From contig CAZTBP010000004.1 in the NCBI GenBank assembly GCA_964612145.1, positions 1 through 64,000 on the forward strand: DNA of 64,000 nucleotides. Direction: 5' to 3'. Below are positions 36,303 through 44,923 of this stretch, in pieces; position 1 is the first letter of the stretch; every line of letters starts with the position of its first letter. The notes under the pieces are model-generated. The model ran no database searches and was not told the DNA's origin. It saw only the letters and a list, made by a program, of their open reading frames with translations. Source of the stretch: JAGNLV01 sp964612145 (GTDB lineage Bacteria > Zixibacteria > MSB-5A5 > GN15 > FEB-12). Position numbers and translations under genes: made by a program.

Positions 36303-39131
36303 CTAATTCTGCTGATACGGCGAAAACCCGCGCGTAAACCCCGGACCATACATAATCGCATTGATGAACATGGCCCGCGTCCCGTACGTGTACGCCCGGA
36401 AATTCGGATCATTCATAAACATGATCACCTGGCCCTTCCCTTTGCTCTCACGCGTCACAAACGCCGAACCCGACCACAACTGCCGCGCCTCCGGCCACAG
36501 CAAACCCGATAACCGAAGCTCGTTCGGATCGGCCGACAACCGCGCCACTGTACTCACCGGGGCCTTCGCATACAGTATGTCATCCGTCCAGACCAGCACC
36601 GGCAGACGGTCACCCAGCCCGAAGTTCAGCCAATGCTCCGTATCCAAATCCGCCCGCATGATTACACCACGCGGATGAAACCGCCGCAGCCACTTGTCTT
36701 TTTCTTTGCTGATCTTGTGACCGCCGCCCTTTTCCTCGACCTCTTCATCGGCCGGCACCTTGTCCGGATGCCAGATCGCCATCGTATCGACCTCAGGCGA
36801 CTCCGCCGCGATTTCACGGTCAATCGCCTCCTTGTACTCATCCAGCTTGTCCAAAACGTCTTTACGCAACCGAGCCTGAGACAGCCCATTACCGGAATCA
36901 GCCGCCCACACCGCCGAACTGCCGATCAAAATCAGCGTCCCGCCGTCGCTCACCCAATCCTCAAGCCGCTTCTCACCCGCCTCGCCTAAGGTGCGCCCAA
37001 TATTCCCCCACCAGGATCCCGGCAGAATCAGCGTATTATACGGCGACAGATCCTGCCGCCCGATATCTTCTGTCTCGATCAGCGAATGCGGCAACTCCAG
37101 TTGCTTATCAATCACAAACCACAACGACCCGCTCGAGGAACTGCTCACCGGACTACCCGCCGCCAGCGCCACGTTGGGCCGCTGGAGCAGCCGGAACGTC
37201 GGCGCCCCAAGATGCGAACCCTCCATCGAAAAACCGGTATTTACACCATGCACCTCGGCGCCGGTCTCCTCGGCCAGCCGCTGCAAAATTGATTCGAGAG
37301 TCTTCGGGTTGCCCCGCGTTCGAAGTACCAGCGCCCCCGGACGGAACGTCTTGCCCTCGATCGTAAACTCTTTTTCCGAGGCATATATCGTCAGTTCCTC
37401 GGCAAACAGCCGATTGAGCATCTTCCACGTATTCTCGCCGACCATATCGACAATAAACGCATACCGCGCATCCGGTTTATGCACCATACCCGTCGGCCAC
37501 TCTACGTCGGTGACCGGCTCGGTCATCGCATTCACCGGCGAATTCGTGTAATATGCATCGAGATCGTACAACAACGGCACCGACCACGACGACGTCTCAT
37601 ACATTCGCGTGTCGCCGTGCTTTTCCAACTCGCGCCGTTCCTCCTCGAGGAACTCTTTCTTCAAATGCAGATCAAATTCGAGGATCCCCTTCGCCAGCGC
37701 CCCGTGCGGCTGATCGGTACTGATTATATAGGTACCCGACGGCATTTCTTTCGAGCCCATCTTTTCATGATACGGATTAGTGACCGATGACGCTGTAAAC
37801 GTCTCCGTTGCTACCTCAACCTCGATCCCCTGGTCGATTAGCGACGAAATAAACCGGTTCATCTTGACTTGGTCTTCATCCGGACCAAACAAAAACGTCA
37901 AGCCGCTCCGACGACCTCGTTCAACGATGTCCGCCCGGGCATTATGATAATCCCTCAGCATCTCAACCCGGTTCTCCATCGCCGTGGTCAGATTGGCCAG
38001 CGACGATGTAAACTGGTGATTGATCGCCTCGTGATACGTCAGCAGGTACTCGTCACGCTGCTTGACAAACTCGCCGTCAACACCCGCCTGCTCGTACAAA
38101 ATCCCGACCGTGCCGAAGAACGTCGGCCACGCCGAAGCATACCCGATATACCACTGCTCGTTCCACTCGCCGGTATAATACGGCCAGCCGCGCTCATCAA
38201 ACGCCGCCGCCTGGTCCTCCGCAAACGTCCCATACCACTTCATCACGTTGTCCGGCGTGTTGTAGTTGATCGGCTGGCGCGGGGGAGAGAATAAAAACGT
38301 CGCGTTCGAACCCATCTCATGACCATCAACTACCAGCACCGGATGATACTTCACTATCGACCGCACCCGGCCAACCGTCTCCGGCTGCGTCAGCAATATC
38401 CAGTCGCGATTCAAATCAAACCAGTAATGATTCGACCGCCCCCCCGGCCACGCGCCGGAATGCTGAAGCGAGCGGTAATCATAATTCGGCGTATGACTCC
38501 GAAACATCTCCAGCATCGAAAGATACCGCTCACGGCCATCCGGATTCTCACACGGGTCCACCAGGATTATCAGATTCTCCAGCAGCGCCATCGTCGCCTC
38601 ATCCTGCGCCGCCGCCAGGTGGTACACCAGCCGCGTCGCTGCATCCGTACCGGAAATCTCGTCGCCATGAATACTGTACGCCAACCAGCAGAACGCCGGG
38701 AGATCCTCGGTCAATTCATCCAACTCCGAAGCCGAACCCACCTGCGCCGGATCCGCCACCCTGTCCATCGTCGCAATATACTCATCCAGCTTTGCCAGAT
38801 TCTCCGGCGTCGAAATAATCAAATGATAGAGCTCACGCCCCTCGTGGGTCTCACCATGCGCCTCGAACATGATCCTGTCCGACTGCTCGGCCAGCGCCCG
38901 AAGATAAGCGTCGATTTCCCCAAAACGCGCCGGCCACTTGCCGATCGGCTGTGATAAATACTGCTCCGGGGCCGCCACCGCCGGATTATACGAGTCCGTG
39001 TCGTAGAACGGAACCGTGTCCCGCGGCACCTTGGCATCGTACGATGGATGATATCCGGCCTGCGCCGCCGGCATCATGATCAGGACCGACAACAGCGTAA
39101 ACAGGAGAGTGCGTTGCAGCGTGGTTCTCAT
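36303..39131 (-). CDS. secreted M14 zinc carboxypeptidase family protein
   Basis: A 942-residue exported protein with a signal peptide (about 1-26, MMPAAQA end). The M14 domain begins near residue 50. His155 and Glu158 in 'SIHGDEISGTDA' are the first two zinc ligands, 'PCENPDGRERY' follows near 195, and a later 'VDGHEMGSNATFLF' supplies the third His. The remaining C-terminal 550 residues include a segment with 'LILPGSWWGNIGRTLGE' and 'WVSDGGTLILIG', resembling a class I glutamine amidotransferase-like fold, as in large FCB M14 proteins. A GGAGGACTTTT site precedes the ATG. It acts on extracellular peptides; exact specificity is unknown. Confidence 0.9.
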   Translation of the reverse strand: MRTTLQRTLLFTLLSVLIMMPAAQAGYHPSYDAKVPRDTVPFYDTDSYNPAVAAPEQYLSQPIGKWPARFGEIDAYLRALAEQSDRIMFEAHGETHEGRELYHLIISTPENLAKLDEYIATMDRVADPAQVGSASELDELTEDLPAFCWLAYSIHGDEISGTDAATRLVYHLAAAQDEATMALLENLIILVDPCENPDGRERYLSMLEMFRSHTPNYDYRSLQHSGAWPGGRSNHYWFDLNRDWILLTQPETVGRVRSIVKYHPVLVVDGHEMGSNATFLFSPPRQPINYNTPDNVMKWYGTFAEDQAAAFDERGWPYYTGEWNEQWYIGYASAWPTFFGTVGILYEQAGVDGEFVKQRDEYLLTYHEAINHQFTSSLANLTTAMENRVEMLRDYHNARADIVERGRRSGLTFLFGPDEDQVKMNRFISSLIDQGIEVEVATETFTASSVTNPYHEKMGSKEMPSGTYIISTDQPHGALAKGILEFDLHLKKEFLEEERRELEKHGDTRMYETSSWSVPLLYDLDAYYTNSPVNAMTEPVTDVEWPTGMVHKPDARYAFIVDMVGENTWKMLNRLFAEELTIYASEKEFTIEGKTFRPGALVLRTRGNPKTLESILQRLAEETGAEVHGVNTGFSMEGSHLGAPTFRLLQRPNVALAAGSPVSSSSSGSLWFVIDKQLELPHSLIETEDIGRQDLSPYNTLILPGSWWGNIGRTLGEAGEKRLEDWVSDGGTLILIGSSAVWAADSGNGLSQARLRKDVLDKLDEYKEAIDREIAAESPEVDTMAIWHPDKVPADEEVEEKGGGHKISKEKDKWLRRFHPRGVIMRADLDTEHWLNFGLGDRLPVLVWTDDILYAKAPVSTVARLSADPNELRLSGLLWPEARQLWSGSAFVTRESKGKGQVIMFMNDPNFRAYTYGTRAMFINAIMYGPGFTRGFSPYQQN

Positions 39132-39249
39132 GGCAAAAGTCCTCCAACGAAGATTTACAGACTAATCCCACAAGAAACGACACCGTCAATAAGCTGTAAA
39201 GGGAAAAGAGACCGCCCCATTGGGCTTAAAGAAAAGACAATCCCCCCGA

Positions 39250-40410
39250 CTACCCCTCGTTCGGCTGCGCTTTTACCTCGTCCGAGGAACCCTCAGAGTC
39301 GGCGTCCGATGATTCCTCCGCATCATCACCTTTCCCGGATTCGGCCAGAGGCGGCTCATCATCCGGATGAAGCCGCACCTCAAACAACTTCAGCAGCGTG
39401 ACAAACACCGCCGCAATCAACGGCCCGACGACAACCCCCAGCAAACCGAACATCGCCACTCCGCCCATTATCGTGAAGAACAACATCAACGGATGCATCT
39501 CCGTCCGTCCCGCAATAAGATACGGACGAATCAGATTGTCGATCTGCGAAATAACCAGCGTCCCTATCGCAATAACCAAAAATCCCTTCCAGTACGAACC
39601 GCCAATAATCAGGATTATCCCCGCCGGGATATACACTACGAAAGCCCCGATCATCGGAATAATGGACAGGAACGCCATCACCGCCCCCCAGAAAACCGCC
39701 GACGAAATCCCCAACAAAGCAAACAATACCCCACCGAGAACCCCCTGCACCAGCGCAACCGCAACCCCGCCGTACATCGTGGCGTAAATCACGTCGCGAA
39801 GCCGCGTCAGGACCCGATCAACCTGATCCTGCGGAAGCGGCATCAGCCGCTTGACCTTGTTCACAACCCGGTCGCCGTCGCGGAAGAAATAGAACATCGT
39901 AAACAGCATCAACACAAAATAGAATACCGTCTTCGTGCCGTTGGCGATGAGCCAGGAGGTCTGGTTAAACAAAACCCCCGTGACCCGCTCCAGCGCATCC
40001 TTGACCAACTGATCTAAATTGACCTGCGACATATCGTAATACTGCGAGAGCATGTCCCGAATCGAATTCATCCACGGCAAATCAAACTTCAGGAAATTAT
40101 CGAATTCCCCCGCCCGGTACATCGCATTGACCTCGGCCACCGCTGACGCCGCCTCATTCACCAACGCCGCAAAAATGTACGCAATCGGCCCGATTATTAT
40201 CACCAGGATGAAAACGCACATTATAACAGCAGTAGTATTCGGCGAATGAAGTTTGCGGAGGATTTTGTCGTACAGCGGCCGGAATAAAATAGCAAAAACC
40301 GCCGCCCACGTGATCGGAACAAAAAACGGAATGATGATACGATAGAACAGGTACAAAAATACCGCCGCCAAAAAGAAGAACAGTGTGACTAAGAAGTATT
40401 CCCGTTTCAT
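39250..40410 (-). CDS. AI-2E family transporter (UPF0118/PerM-like)
   Basis: The start was placed at the ATG at 40408-40410 (MKREYFLVTLFFF) because the family begins with this first helix; an extension to 40473 adds a basic, unrelated stretch. The 386-residue protein has about eight membrane segments with the family pattern 'PITWAAVFAILFRPLYDKI', 'FRDGDRVVNKVKRLMPLP', 'GVLGGVLFALLGISSAVFWG' and 'GGVAMFGLLGVVVGPLIAA'. It ends in an acidic low-complexity tail. Members export the AI-2 signal or other small molecules, or Na+/H+; the substrate here is not evident. Confidence 0.88.
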   Translation of the reverse strand: MKREYFLVTLFFFLAAVFLYLFYRIIIPFFVPITWAAVFAILFRPLYDKILRKLHSPNTTAVIMCVFILVIIIGPIAYIFAALVNEAASAVAEVNAMYRAGEFDNFLKFDLPWMNSIRDMLSQYYDMSQVNLDQLVKDALERVTGVLFNQTSWLIANGTKTVFYFVLMLFTMFYFFRDGDRVVNKVKRLMPLPQDQVDRVLTRLRDVIYATMYGGVAVALVQGVLGGVLFALLGISSAVFWGAVMAFLSIIPMIGAFVVYIPAGIILIIGGSYWKGFLVIAIGTLVISQIDNLIRPYLIAGRTEMHPLMLFFTIMGGVAMFGLLGVVVGPLIAAVFVTLLKLFEVRLHPDDEPPLAESGKGDDAEESSDADSEGSSDEVKAQPNEG

Positions 40411-40852
40411 ATCATATCTATCGGTAACACGCGCTGAGCTTCTACGCCACCTTACAAAAATCCAAATCCCCACACAACTGAAAAGAAAACGGCCACCCGC
40501 CTGTGCCCTACACCGTCGTCGTTCAATTTTCGCACAGTCTCCCCGAGAATCACCCTGCTTCAGCCTCCATTCTCCCTTGAAAGTCCTTGAAAATCAATAA
40601 GTTTGACCACTTTCGGGGTCCCGGCTACGATGCTCTGATCTCCCGCCCCCGACTCCTCCAGCAGCACTTTGCCCACCCCAACAATCATATCGACCCACCC
40701 GCTCTTTATTGTCGACGTCCCAAAAAAGTTAAGCGGTTGCGGTCAAGGATTTTAAGAATCGGACGATTATAACACTAACAATTTAACGACCGTGAATGTC
40801 GGGCTTGAGTCAGACATTCACATTCTTTAACGCACTAAACAAGGAGTCAGGT
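40411..40852. other. intergenic region, little visible
   Basis: About 440 nt between the divergent AI-2E gene and the SANT/H1-like gene. No reading frame with a start site is convincing. A TATAAC hexamer at about 40768-40773 is a possible -10 box for the rightward gene, but no good -35 box stands at the right distance. Confidence 0.3.
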
Positions 40853-41245
40853 ATGGCCCCGCGTAAAACTCGCACTGCTCGTCGCGCTACCCCGCGTCGC
40901 AGCGTCTCCCAGCGCAAAGTCGCTCGTCCGTGGTCGCGCGAAGAAGTCGCCTTCCTGCGGAAGTACTACCGCAAGTTCGAAACGTCCTGGATCGCTCGCC
41001 AGCTCGGCCGGACCGTCTACTCGGTTCGCTACAAAGCCAGCGACCTGAACGTCAAGAAGGCGAACCCGAGTGTGTGGAAAGGTAACCGTGGCACCAAGAA
41101 TGCGTTCTCGCCCAAGAGCACTACGCGCCGCAGCACCTCCCGCACGACCAAGAGCCGCCGCACCAATCGCAAGCGCACGTACAAGGCGACCACCCGTCGT
41201 CGTACGTCCCGTACCGCGAAACCGCGCCGTCGTTCCCGTCGCTAA
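40853..41245 (+). CDS. small basic chromatin-like protein: SANT/Myb-like domain plus histone H1-like tail
   Basis: The ATG at 40853 was chosen because AAGGAG stands 6 nt upstream. The 130-residue protein starts with a basic arm (about 1-24). A SANT/Myb-like domain follows (about 25-68: 'PWSREEVAFLRKYYRKF', 'SWIARQLGRTVYSVRYKA'). The tail is low complexity, like eukaryotic H1 or chlamydial Hc proteins: about 20 of the last 42 residues are Arg or Lys and none is acidic. Arginine codons are almost all CGC/CGT, unlike neighbouring genes, suggesting high expression. It is probably a nucleoid-associated DNA-compacting protein. A strong terminator closes the single-gene transcript. The function is inferred from composition and domain pattern. 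Confidence 0.82.
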   Translation: MAPRKTRTARRATPRRSVSQRKVARPWSREEVAFLRKYYRKFETSWIARQLGRTVYSVRYKASDLNVKKANPSVWKGNRGTKNAFSPKSTTRRSTSRTTKSRRTNRKRTYKATTRRRTSRTAKPRRRSRR

Positions 41246-41287
41246 GACGAACCCGGCGTTTTTTTTCGACTACGAAGCACTTTATAT

Positions 41288-41326
41288 AATGGCCCGTTTC
41301 CCTCGTGAAAACGGGCCATTTTCTTT
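41288..41326 (+). terminator. rho-independent terminator of the chromatin-like gene
   Basis: A perfect 12-bp stem (AATGGCCCGTTT / AAACGGGCCATT) with a 9-nt loop, then TTCTTT. A T8 run at 41260-41267 just after the stop has no stem of its own. Confidence 0.88.
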
Positions 41327-41407
41327 GCCGCTGCCCCCGCCTGACACGTCCCGACAGCAACACCAACATAGATATCTACAATCCACGAAACAATTCCTTG
41401 TGCCCGA

Positions 41408-41438
41408 TTGTATCATACTGCATATTATGGTCTATAAT
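41408..41438 (+). promoter_or_regulatory. possible promoter of the ketoacyl synthase gene
   Basis: A perfect -10 box TATAAT (41433-41438) with TTGTAT 19 nt upstream (41408-41413). The spacer is longer than ideal. The leader to the ATG at 41614 would be about 170 nt and shows nothing recognisable. Confidence 0.3.
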
Positions 41439-41613
41439 TGTGGCCCGAGGCCCTGCTTGCCTGACGACACTATCCGCACAACGACCGTAACCCGCGGATT
41501 CGGCCGATCAGACATCACGACTAGACTCAGCAGCCCACCCGTAGGGAACAACCTGCTGAAATCAAACACAATGCAGGGCCCGCAATGGACCGATAGAAAA
41601 GGAGTCTTCTTTC

Positions 41614-42762
41614 ATGTCAGTGACCGGAGCATATGGAATGCGAATCGGCGGCATCGCCGCCTACGCACCGCGCTACAGAGTCTCTAACAGCCGTATCGCC
41701 GCCCGACTACGCATGGAACGCATGAGAATCAACCGCCAGCGCCGAAACAACGGCGGCTCCGAAATGGACAAACGCGAGGAAAAACTGTTCAAAACATCCG
41801 ACCGATGGATCCAGCGCTTCATCGGCTTTAAAGAACGCCGCTTCGCCGCCGAAGGCGAAGGCACCATCGACCTCGCCGCTCGCGCCGCCCTCCTGCTGCT
41901 AAGCGAAACCGACCTCGCCGCCCACGATGTCGACGGCATCATCTTCGGCACCGTCACCCCATCATACCTTAACTCGCCCCCCGATGCCGCCCTGCTGCAG
42001 GACCGACTTGGAATTCTACCCTTCGATGGCGACAAACCGCGCGAATTCTACTGCATTGATGTTTCCCTCGCCTGCAGCACCTGGGTCACCGCCGTGCGCC
42101 ACGCCTACCTGCTCATCTCGTCCGGTATGGCCAAAAACATCATCGTCATCGGCGCCGACAAAATGTCAAGCACCATCAACTGGCAGGACCGAGCCTTCGC
42201 CACCGTTCTCGGCGACGCCGGCACCGCCACCTGGGTCACCGCCGTCCCCAAAGAAGAAGACTGGTTCGATAACAGCCACTTCTGGCACTGGGCCTCAGGC
42301 AAAGACGGCGATATTATCGTAACCCCCAAGGGCGGCTCGAAAGACCCGGTCGGATCCTACGATGACGTCCTCAACTATCGCGATAAACTCACCATGGACG
42401 GCGCTATGGTCAAAGAACTCATCGTGCCCTTGGTGGGCGGACCGGGTATCGATGCCGCCCTCGAAAAAGCCGGCTGGAACATGGCCGACATCGACCTCGC
42501 CTCCCTGCACGAGGCCAACCTCGTACTCAACCGGGGCATCATCGACAGCTGGCAGGAACGCGGCTTCAAAGGCGAGGTCCTCGATGCCGGCGGCATGTTC
42601 GGCAACACCACCTCCGCCACCATCCCCCTGGCCTTCGCTCTCCACGCCGACAAACTGCAGGTCGGCAAAAAATTCGTCTGGGCGGCCTTCGGCGGCGGAC
42701 TTACAGTCAGCACCGCCCTCGGCGAAATAAAACACCCGTTCCCAGCCGTATCAATTACCTGA
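41614..42762 (+). CDS. 3-oxoacyl-ACP synthase III (FabH)-like ketoacyl synthase
   Basis: A 382-residue thiolase-fold enzyme. Cys154 in 'DVSLACSTWVTAVRHAYLL' is the nucleophile. 'SLHEANLVLNRGII' supplies the active-site His and 'GMFGNTTSATIPLAF' the Asn, completing the FabH-type Cys-His-Asn triad. FabH enzymes are usually about 320-340 residues; here an Arg-rich insertion of about 40 residues (about 28-65) pushes the Cys later. It may condense an acyl-CoA with malonyl-ACP to start fatty-acid or polyketide-like chains, or act in a specialised lipid pathway. AAGGAG precedes the ATG. A convergent short-chain reductase gene lies about 390 nt away. Confidence 0.88.
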   Translation: MSVTGAYGMRIGGIAAYAPRYRVSNSRIAARLRMERMRINRQRRNNGGSEMDKREEKLFKTSDRWIQRFIGFKERRFAAEGEGTIDLAARAALLLLSETDLAAHDVDGIIFGTVTPSYLNSPPDAALLQDRLGILPFDGDKPREFYCIDVSLACSTWVTAVRHAYLLISSGMAKNIIVIGADKMSSTINWQDRAFATVLGDAGTATWVTAVPKEEDWFDNSHFWHWASGKDGDIIVTPKGGSKDPVGSYDDVLNYRDKLTMDGAMVKELIVPLVGGPGIDAALEKAGWNMADIDLASLHEANLVLNRGIIDSWQERGFKGEVLDAGGMFGNTTSATIPLAFALHADKLQVGKKFVWAAFGGGLTVSTALGEIKHPFPAVSIT

Positions 42763-42785
42763 CCGGCCACGTACCGAATCCCTTC

Positions 42786-42818
42786 GCAACGCCGGCGCCT
42801 CTATGCACCGGCGTTTTG
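42786..42818 (+). terminator. rho-independent terminator of the ketoacyl synthase gene
   Basis: AACGCCGG / CCGGCGTT stem with a 12-nt loop followed by TTGC, 26 nt after the stop. The T-run is short but position and stem are good. Confidence 0.6.
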
Positions 42819-43060
42819 CATTCAGTCGCCAACTCAATTTCCACGTTCCCCCAATCTCCGATTGACAAACGGCCGGAACCTCCCTATACTAAAACCTACG
42901 CAGTAGTGGTCTCGGAAACTCCAAAATAGAAATCATTCCCCTAACCGCAGCGGTATCGTCCCATGTGGAGATCCGGCGACGCCGGCGGTTGCAGATCTTG
43001 CCCAACCAGAATTCCATCGACGCGCTTTTCGAACACCTTCCAGCGCGTTGTAAGGGGGGG

Positions 43061-43088
43061 AGTCCGCCCTTCGATGCGTGGGCGGACT
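43061..43088. repeat. perfect inverted repeat in the gap before the SDR terminator
   Basis: AGTCCGCCC / GGGCGGACT forms a perfect 9-bp stem with a 10-nt loop, preceded by a G7 run (43054-43060). It may be a dispersed palindromic element or part of a larger structured 3' end. The rest of 42820-43060 shows no gene. Confidence 0.45.
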
Positions 43089-43091
43089 AAC

Positions 43092-43124
43092 CAAAAGCGC
43101 GGCCCGCAGGGGCCGCGCTGTATT
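43092..43124 (-). terminator. rho-independent terminator of the SDR gene
   Basis: On the minus strand AGCGCGGCC / GGCCGCGCT with a 6-nt loop is followed by TTTTGG. It lies about 30 nt after the SDR stop at 43149. The T-run is short. Confidence 0.65.
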
Positions 43125-43148
43125 TTAGGATAACAGTCCGAAGAACCG

Positions 43149-43880
43149 TCAGTCAGACTTCGTGTGCAGCGGACGCATCTCCCGTACCGATGTCCACACC
43201 TCATGATCCTGGTGCGCCATCTCCACCAGCGCCTCCGCCACCTGCACCGGCGACATCCTCGGCTTACTGCCCGACGGATTCTTATCTTCTGTGACCCGCC
43301 CCAGGAAATTCGTGTTAATCGACCCCGGCATCAGGACCGAGACTTTGATATTGTCATTGCGAAGCTCCGTCCCTACCCCCTCCGACAAAATATTCACCGC
43401 CGCCTTGCTCGCCCCGTAAGGCCCCAGTGTCGCCCGCCCCGCCTTGGAAGCCATCGACGATACATTGATAATATGCCCGCCGCCCCGCTTTTTCATGTGC
43501 GGCACCAGTTCCAGAAACGAATAATAGATCGCTTTCACGTTGACGTTGAACATGAAATCCCACTCGTCCTCGGTCACCTCCGTAATCGGCTTGCGCACCC
43601 CCAGCCCGGCGTTGTTGATGAACACATCGATTTGACCAAACCTGTCGATCGCCGCTTGGACCAGAGTCTTCATCCCATCGCGCGTCCCGATATCAGCCGG
43701 CACAACCAGGCGGTCACTCTCGTCAGTTTCCAGTGATTCCGCTATCTCGTGAAGCAGCTCCTCGTTACGCGCATTCAGCACCACCTTCGCGTCTTCTTTC
43801 GCGAACAGCTTTGCCGCCGCTGCCCCGACTCCCCGCGATGCTCCGGTTATGACCACGACTCTATTTTTCAATGACTGCAT
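43149..43880 (-). CDS. short-chain dehydrogenase/reductase (classical SDR)
   Basis: A 243-residue classical SDR. 'ITGASRGVGAA' (TGxxxGxG, about residues 11-21) binds NAD(P), and 'NNAGLGV' near 90 is the structural motif. Ser in 'INVSSMASKAG' with Tyr and Lys of 'YGASKAA' (about 155-159) form the catalytic set. It is closest in style to 3-ketoacyl-ACP reductases (FabG) and related oxidoreductases. The convergent FabH-like gene next door makes a lipid role conceivable but unproved. Confidence 0.9.
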   Translation of the reverse strand: MQSLKNRVVVITGASRGVGAAAAKLFAKEDAKVVLNARNEELLHEIAESLETDESDRLVVPADIGTRDGMKTLVQAAIDRFGQIDVFINNAGLGVRKPITEVTEDEWDFMFNVNVKAIYYSFLELVPHMKKRGGGHIINVSSMASKAGRATLGPYGASKAAVNILSEGVGTELRNDNIKVSVLMPGSINTNFLGRVTEDKNPSGSKPRMSPVQVAEALVEMAHQDHEVWTSVREMRPLHTKSD

Positions 43881-44046
43881 ATAGACTGATTCCCTCGCTG
43901 TTTACTGATATCTCACACAAACTCACTTCTACTTTCGGCATCAGTAACAACAGACACAGTCGTATGTTCAAACAGGAAACGGCCCGCCGAATGTGCAGCC
44001 CTCAAACGTGGTAGATCTACGCCCCCGACTCCCCCTCGTTGCCCCC

Positions 44047-44208
44047 CTACTCCTCTACCAAATCCGTCTCATCCCCCCACCGGAACGAACTTCCCCTGCT
44101 CCGCTCAATAAACCACCACACCATCCCCGTAATCGCCGCTATCCCCAACAACAAACTGACTACGTGGTACCAGCGTACATAACGCGTCACAAACCGCACA
44201 AAACTCAT
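44047..44208 (-). CDS. small single-pass membrane protein (53 aa)
   Basis: An ATG at 44208 follows a GAGG motif, and the frame runs 53 codons to TAG at 44047. The peptide begins MSFVRFVTRYVRWYHV, then has one hydrophobic segment (about 17-35, 'VSLLLGIAAITGMVWWF'), then a charged C-terminus (ERSRGSSFRWGDETDLVEE). The basic-before, acidic-after pattern suits a tail-in small membrane protein. No family is recognised. The flanking stretches 43881-44046 and 44209-44439 show nothing else. Confidence 0.5.
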   Translation of the reverse strand: MSFVRFVTRYVRWYHVVSLLLGIAAITGMVWWFIERSRGSSFRWGDETDLVEE

Positions 44209-44439
44209 CTATCCTCAACTCCTGCTCTTGTTGTTTTCACCGGCACCGGACCGTGAAAGGGCTTCCTTCACATGCACGATTCACTGCCATTCGGTTACCG
44301 CAATATGACCGGTCCCGGTCCGCTCCCACAGTATAAAACCTGCAAAAAAAAACGCAAACCCGTTGCGCGATTTCTCCCCAAAACACGTCACTTGAGAAAG
44401 CACCTCTCTCGTGTCCGACGTTCAGCGCACGTGCGCACC

Positions 44440-44478
44440 AAAAAAATGCCACCCGTGCTCCCCTCAAGCACGGGTGGC
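44440..44478 (-). terminator. rho-independent terminator on the minus strand
   Basis: GCCACCCGTGCT / AGCACGGGTGGC is a perfect 12-bp stem with a 7-nt loop, followed on the minus strand by ATTTTTTT. It lies about 215 nt beyond another strong minus-strand terminator, so it implies a further short transcript between 44480 and 44694 or acts as a backup. Confidence 0.8.
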
Positions 44479-44694
44479 GATCCGCCAAAGAGAAAAGATA
44501 AGCGTAACAAAACTGCAACGCTCAGGGAGTTAAGATGACACCTCAATAAATAGCAACCCCTGTGCCAATCCTGGACACCTCTCCCCTAACACGCGTGTAA
44601 ACCACTGTCAATAAATACTTTATCTGTGTGACCCGGCCGCCGTCCAGCATGCCGCGACCTCATAATTCGTATTTCCGTACGACCCGAATCCCGT

Positions 44695-44732
44695 AAAAAA
44701 ACGGTAAGCGCCTGTGAATCAGGCGCTTACCG
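44695..44732 (-). terminator. rho-independent terminator of the sigma-54 activator operon
   Basis: CGGTAAGCGCCTG / CAGGCGCTTACCG is a perfect 13-bp stem with a 5-nt loop, followed on the minus strand by seven T. It stands about 190 nt after the activator stop at 44924. Confidence 0.88.
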
Positions 44733-44923
44733 CAACCAAGGAGTAAATAAGACTATTCGTAAACCGCTACGACTCAACCACGGGCACTCCAATCCCGCCG
44801 TCAGTTGCACCCCGCCCCGCCAACCTGCTCACACCACCCGCGATTCTCGCACGCACGCTTCGCACACAAGACCGACGGACACTGATCACACGGCAGCGAA
44901 GAGGCTAGGCATCAATTGCTCTC

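Noticed and set aside
41070..41687. 205-codon frame overlapping the chromatin-like gene tail in another frame
   Set aside because: It crosses a strong terminator and the next gene's start; the basic-tail frame has the ribosome site.
42941..43204. 87-codon minus-strand frame beyond the SDR gene
   Set aside because: It overlaps the SDR 3' end and the terminator hairpins.
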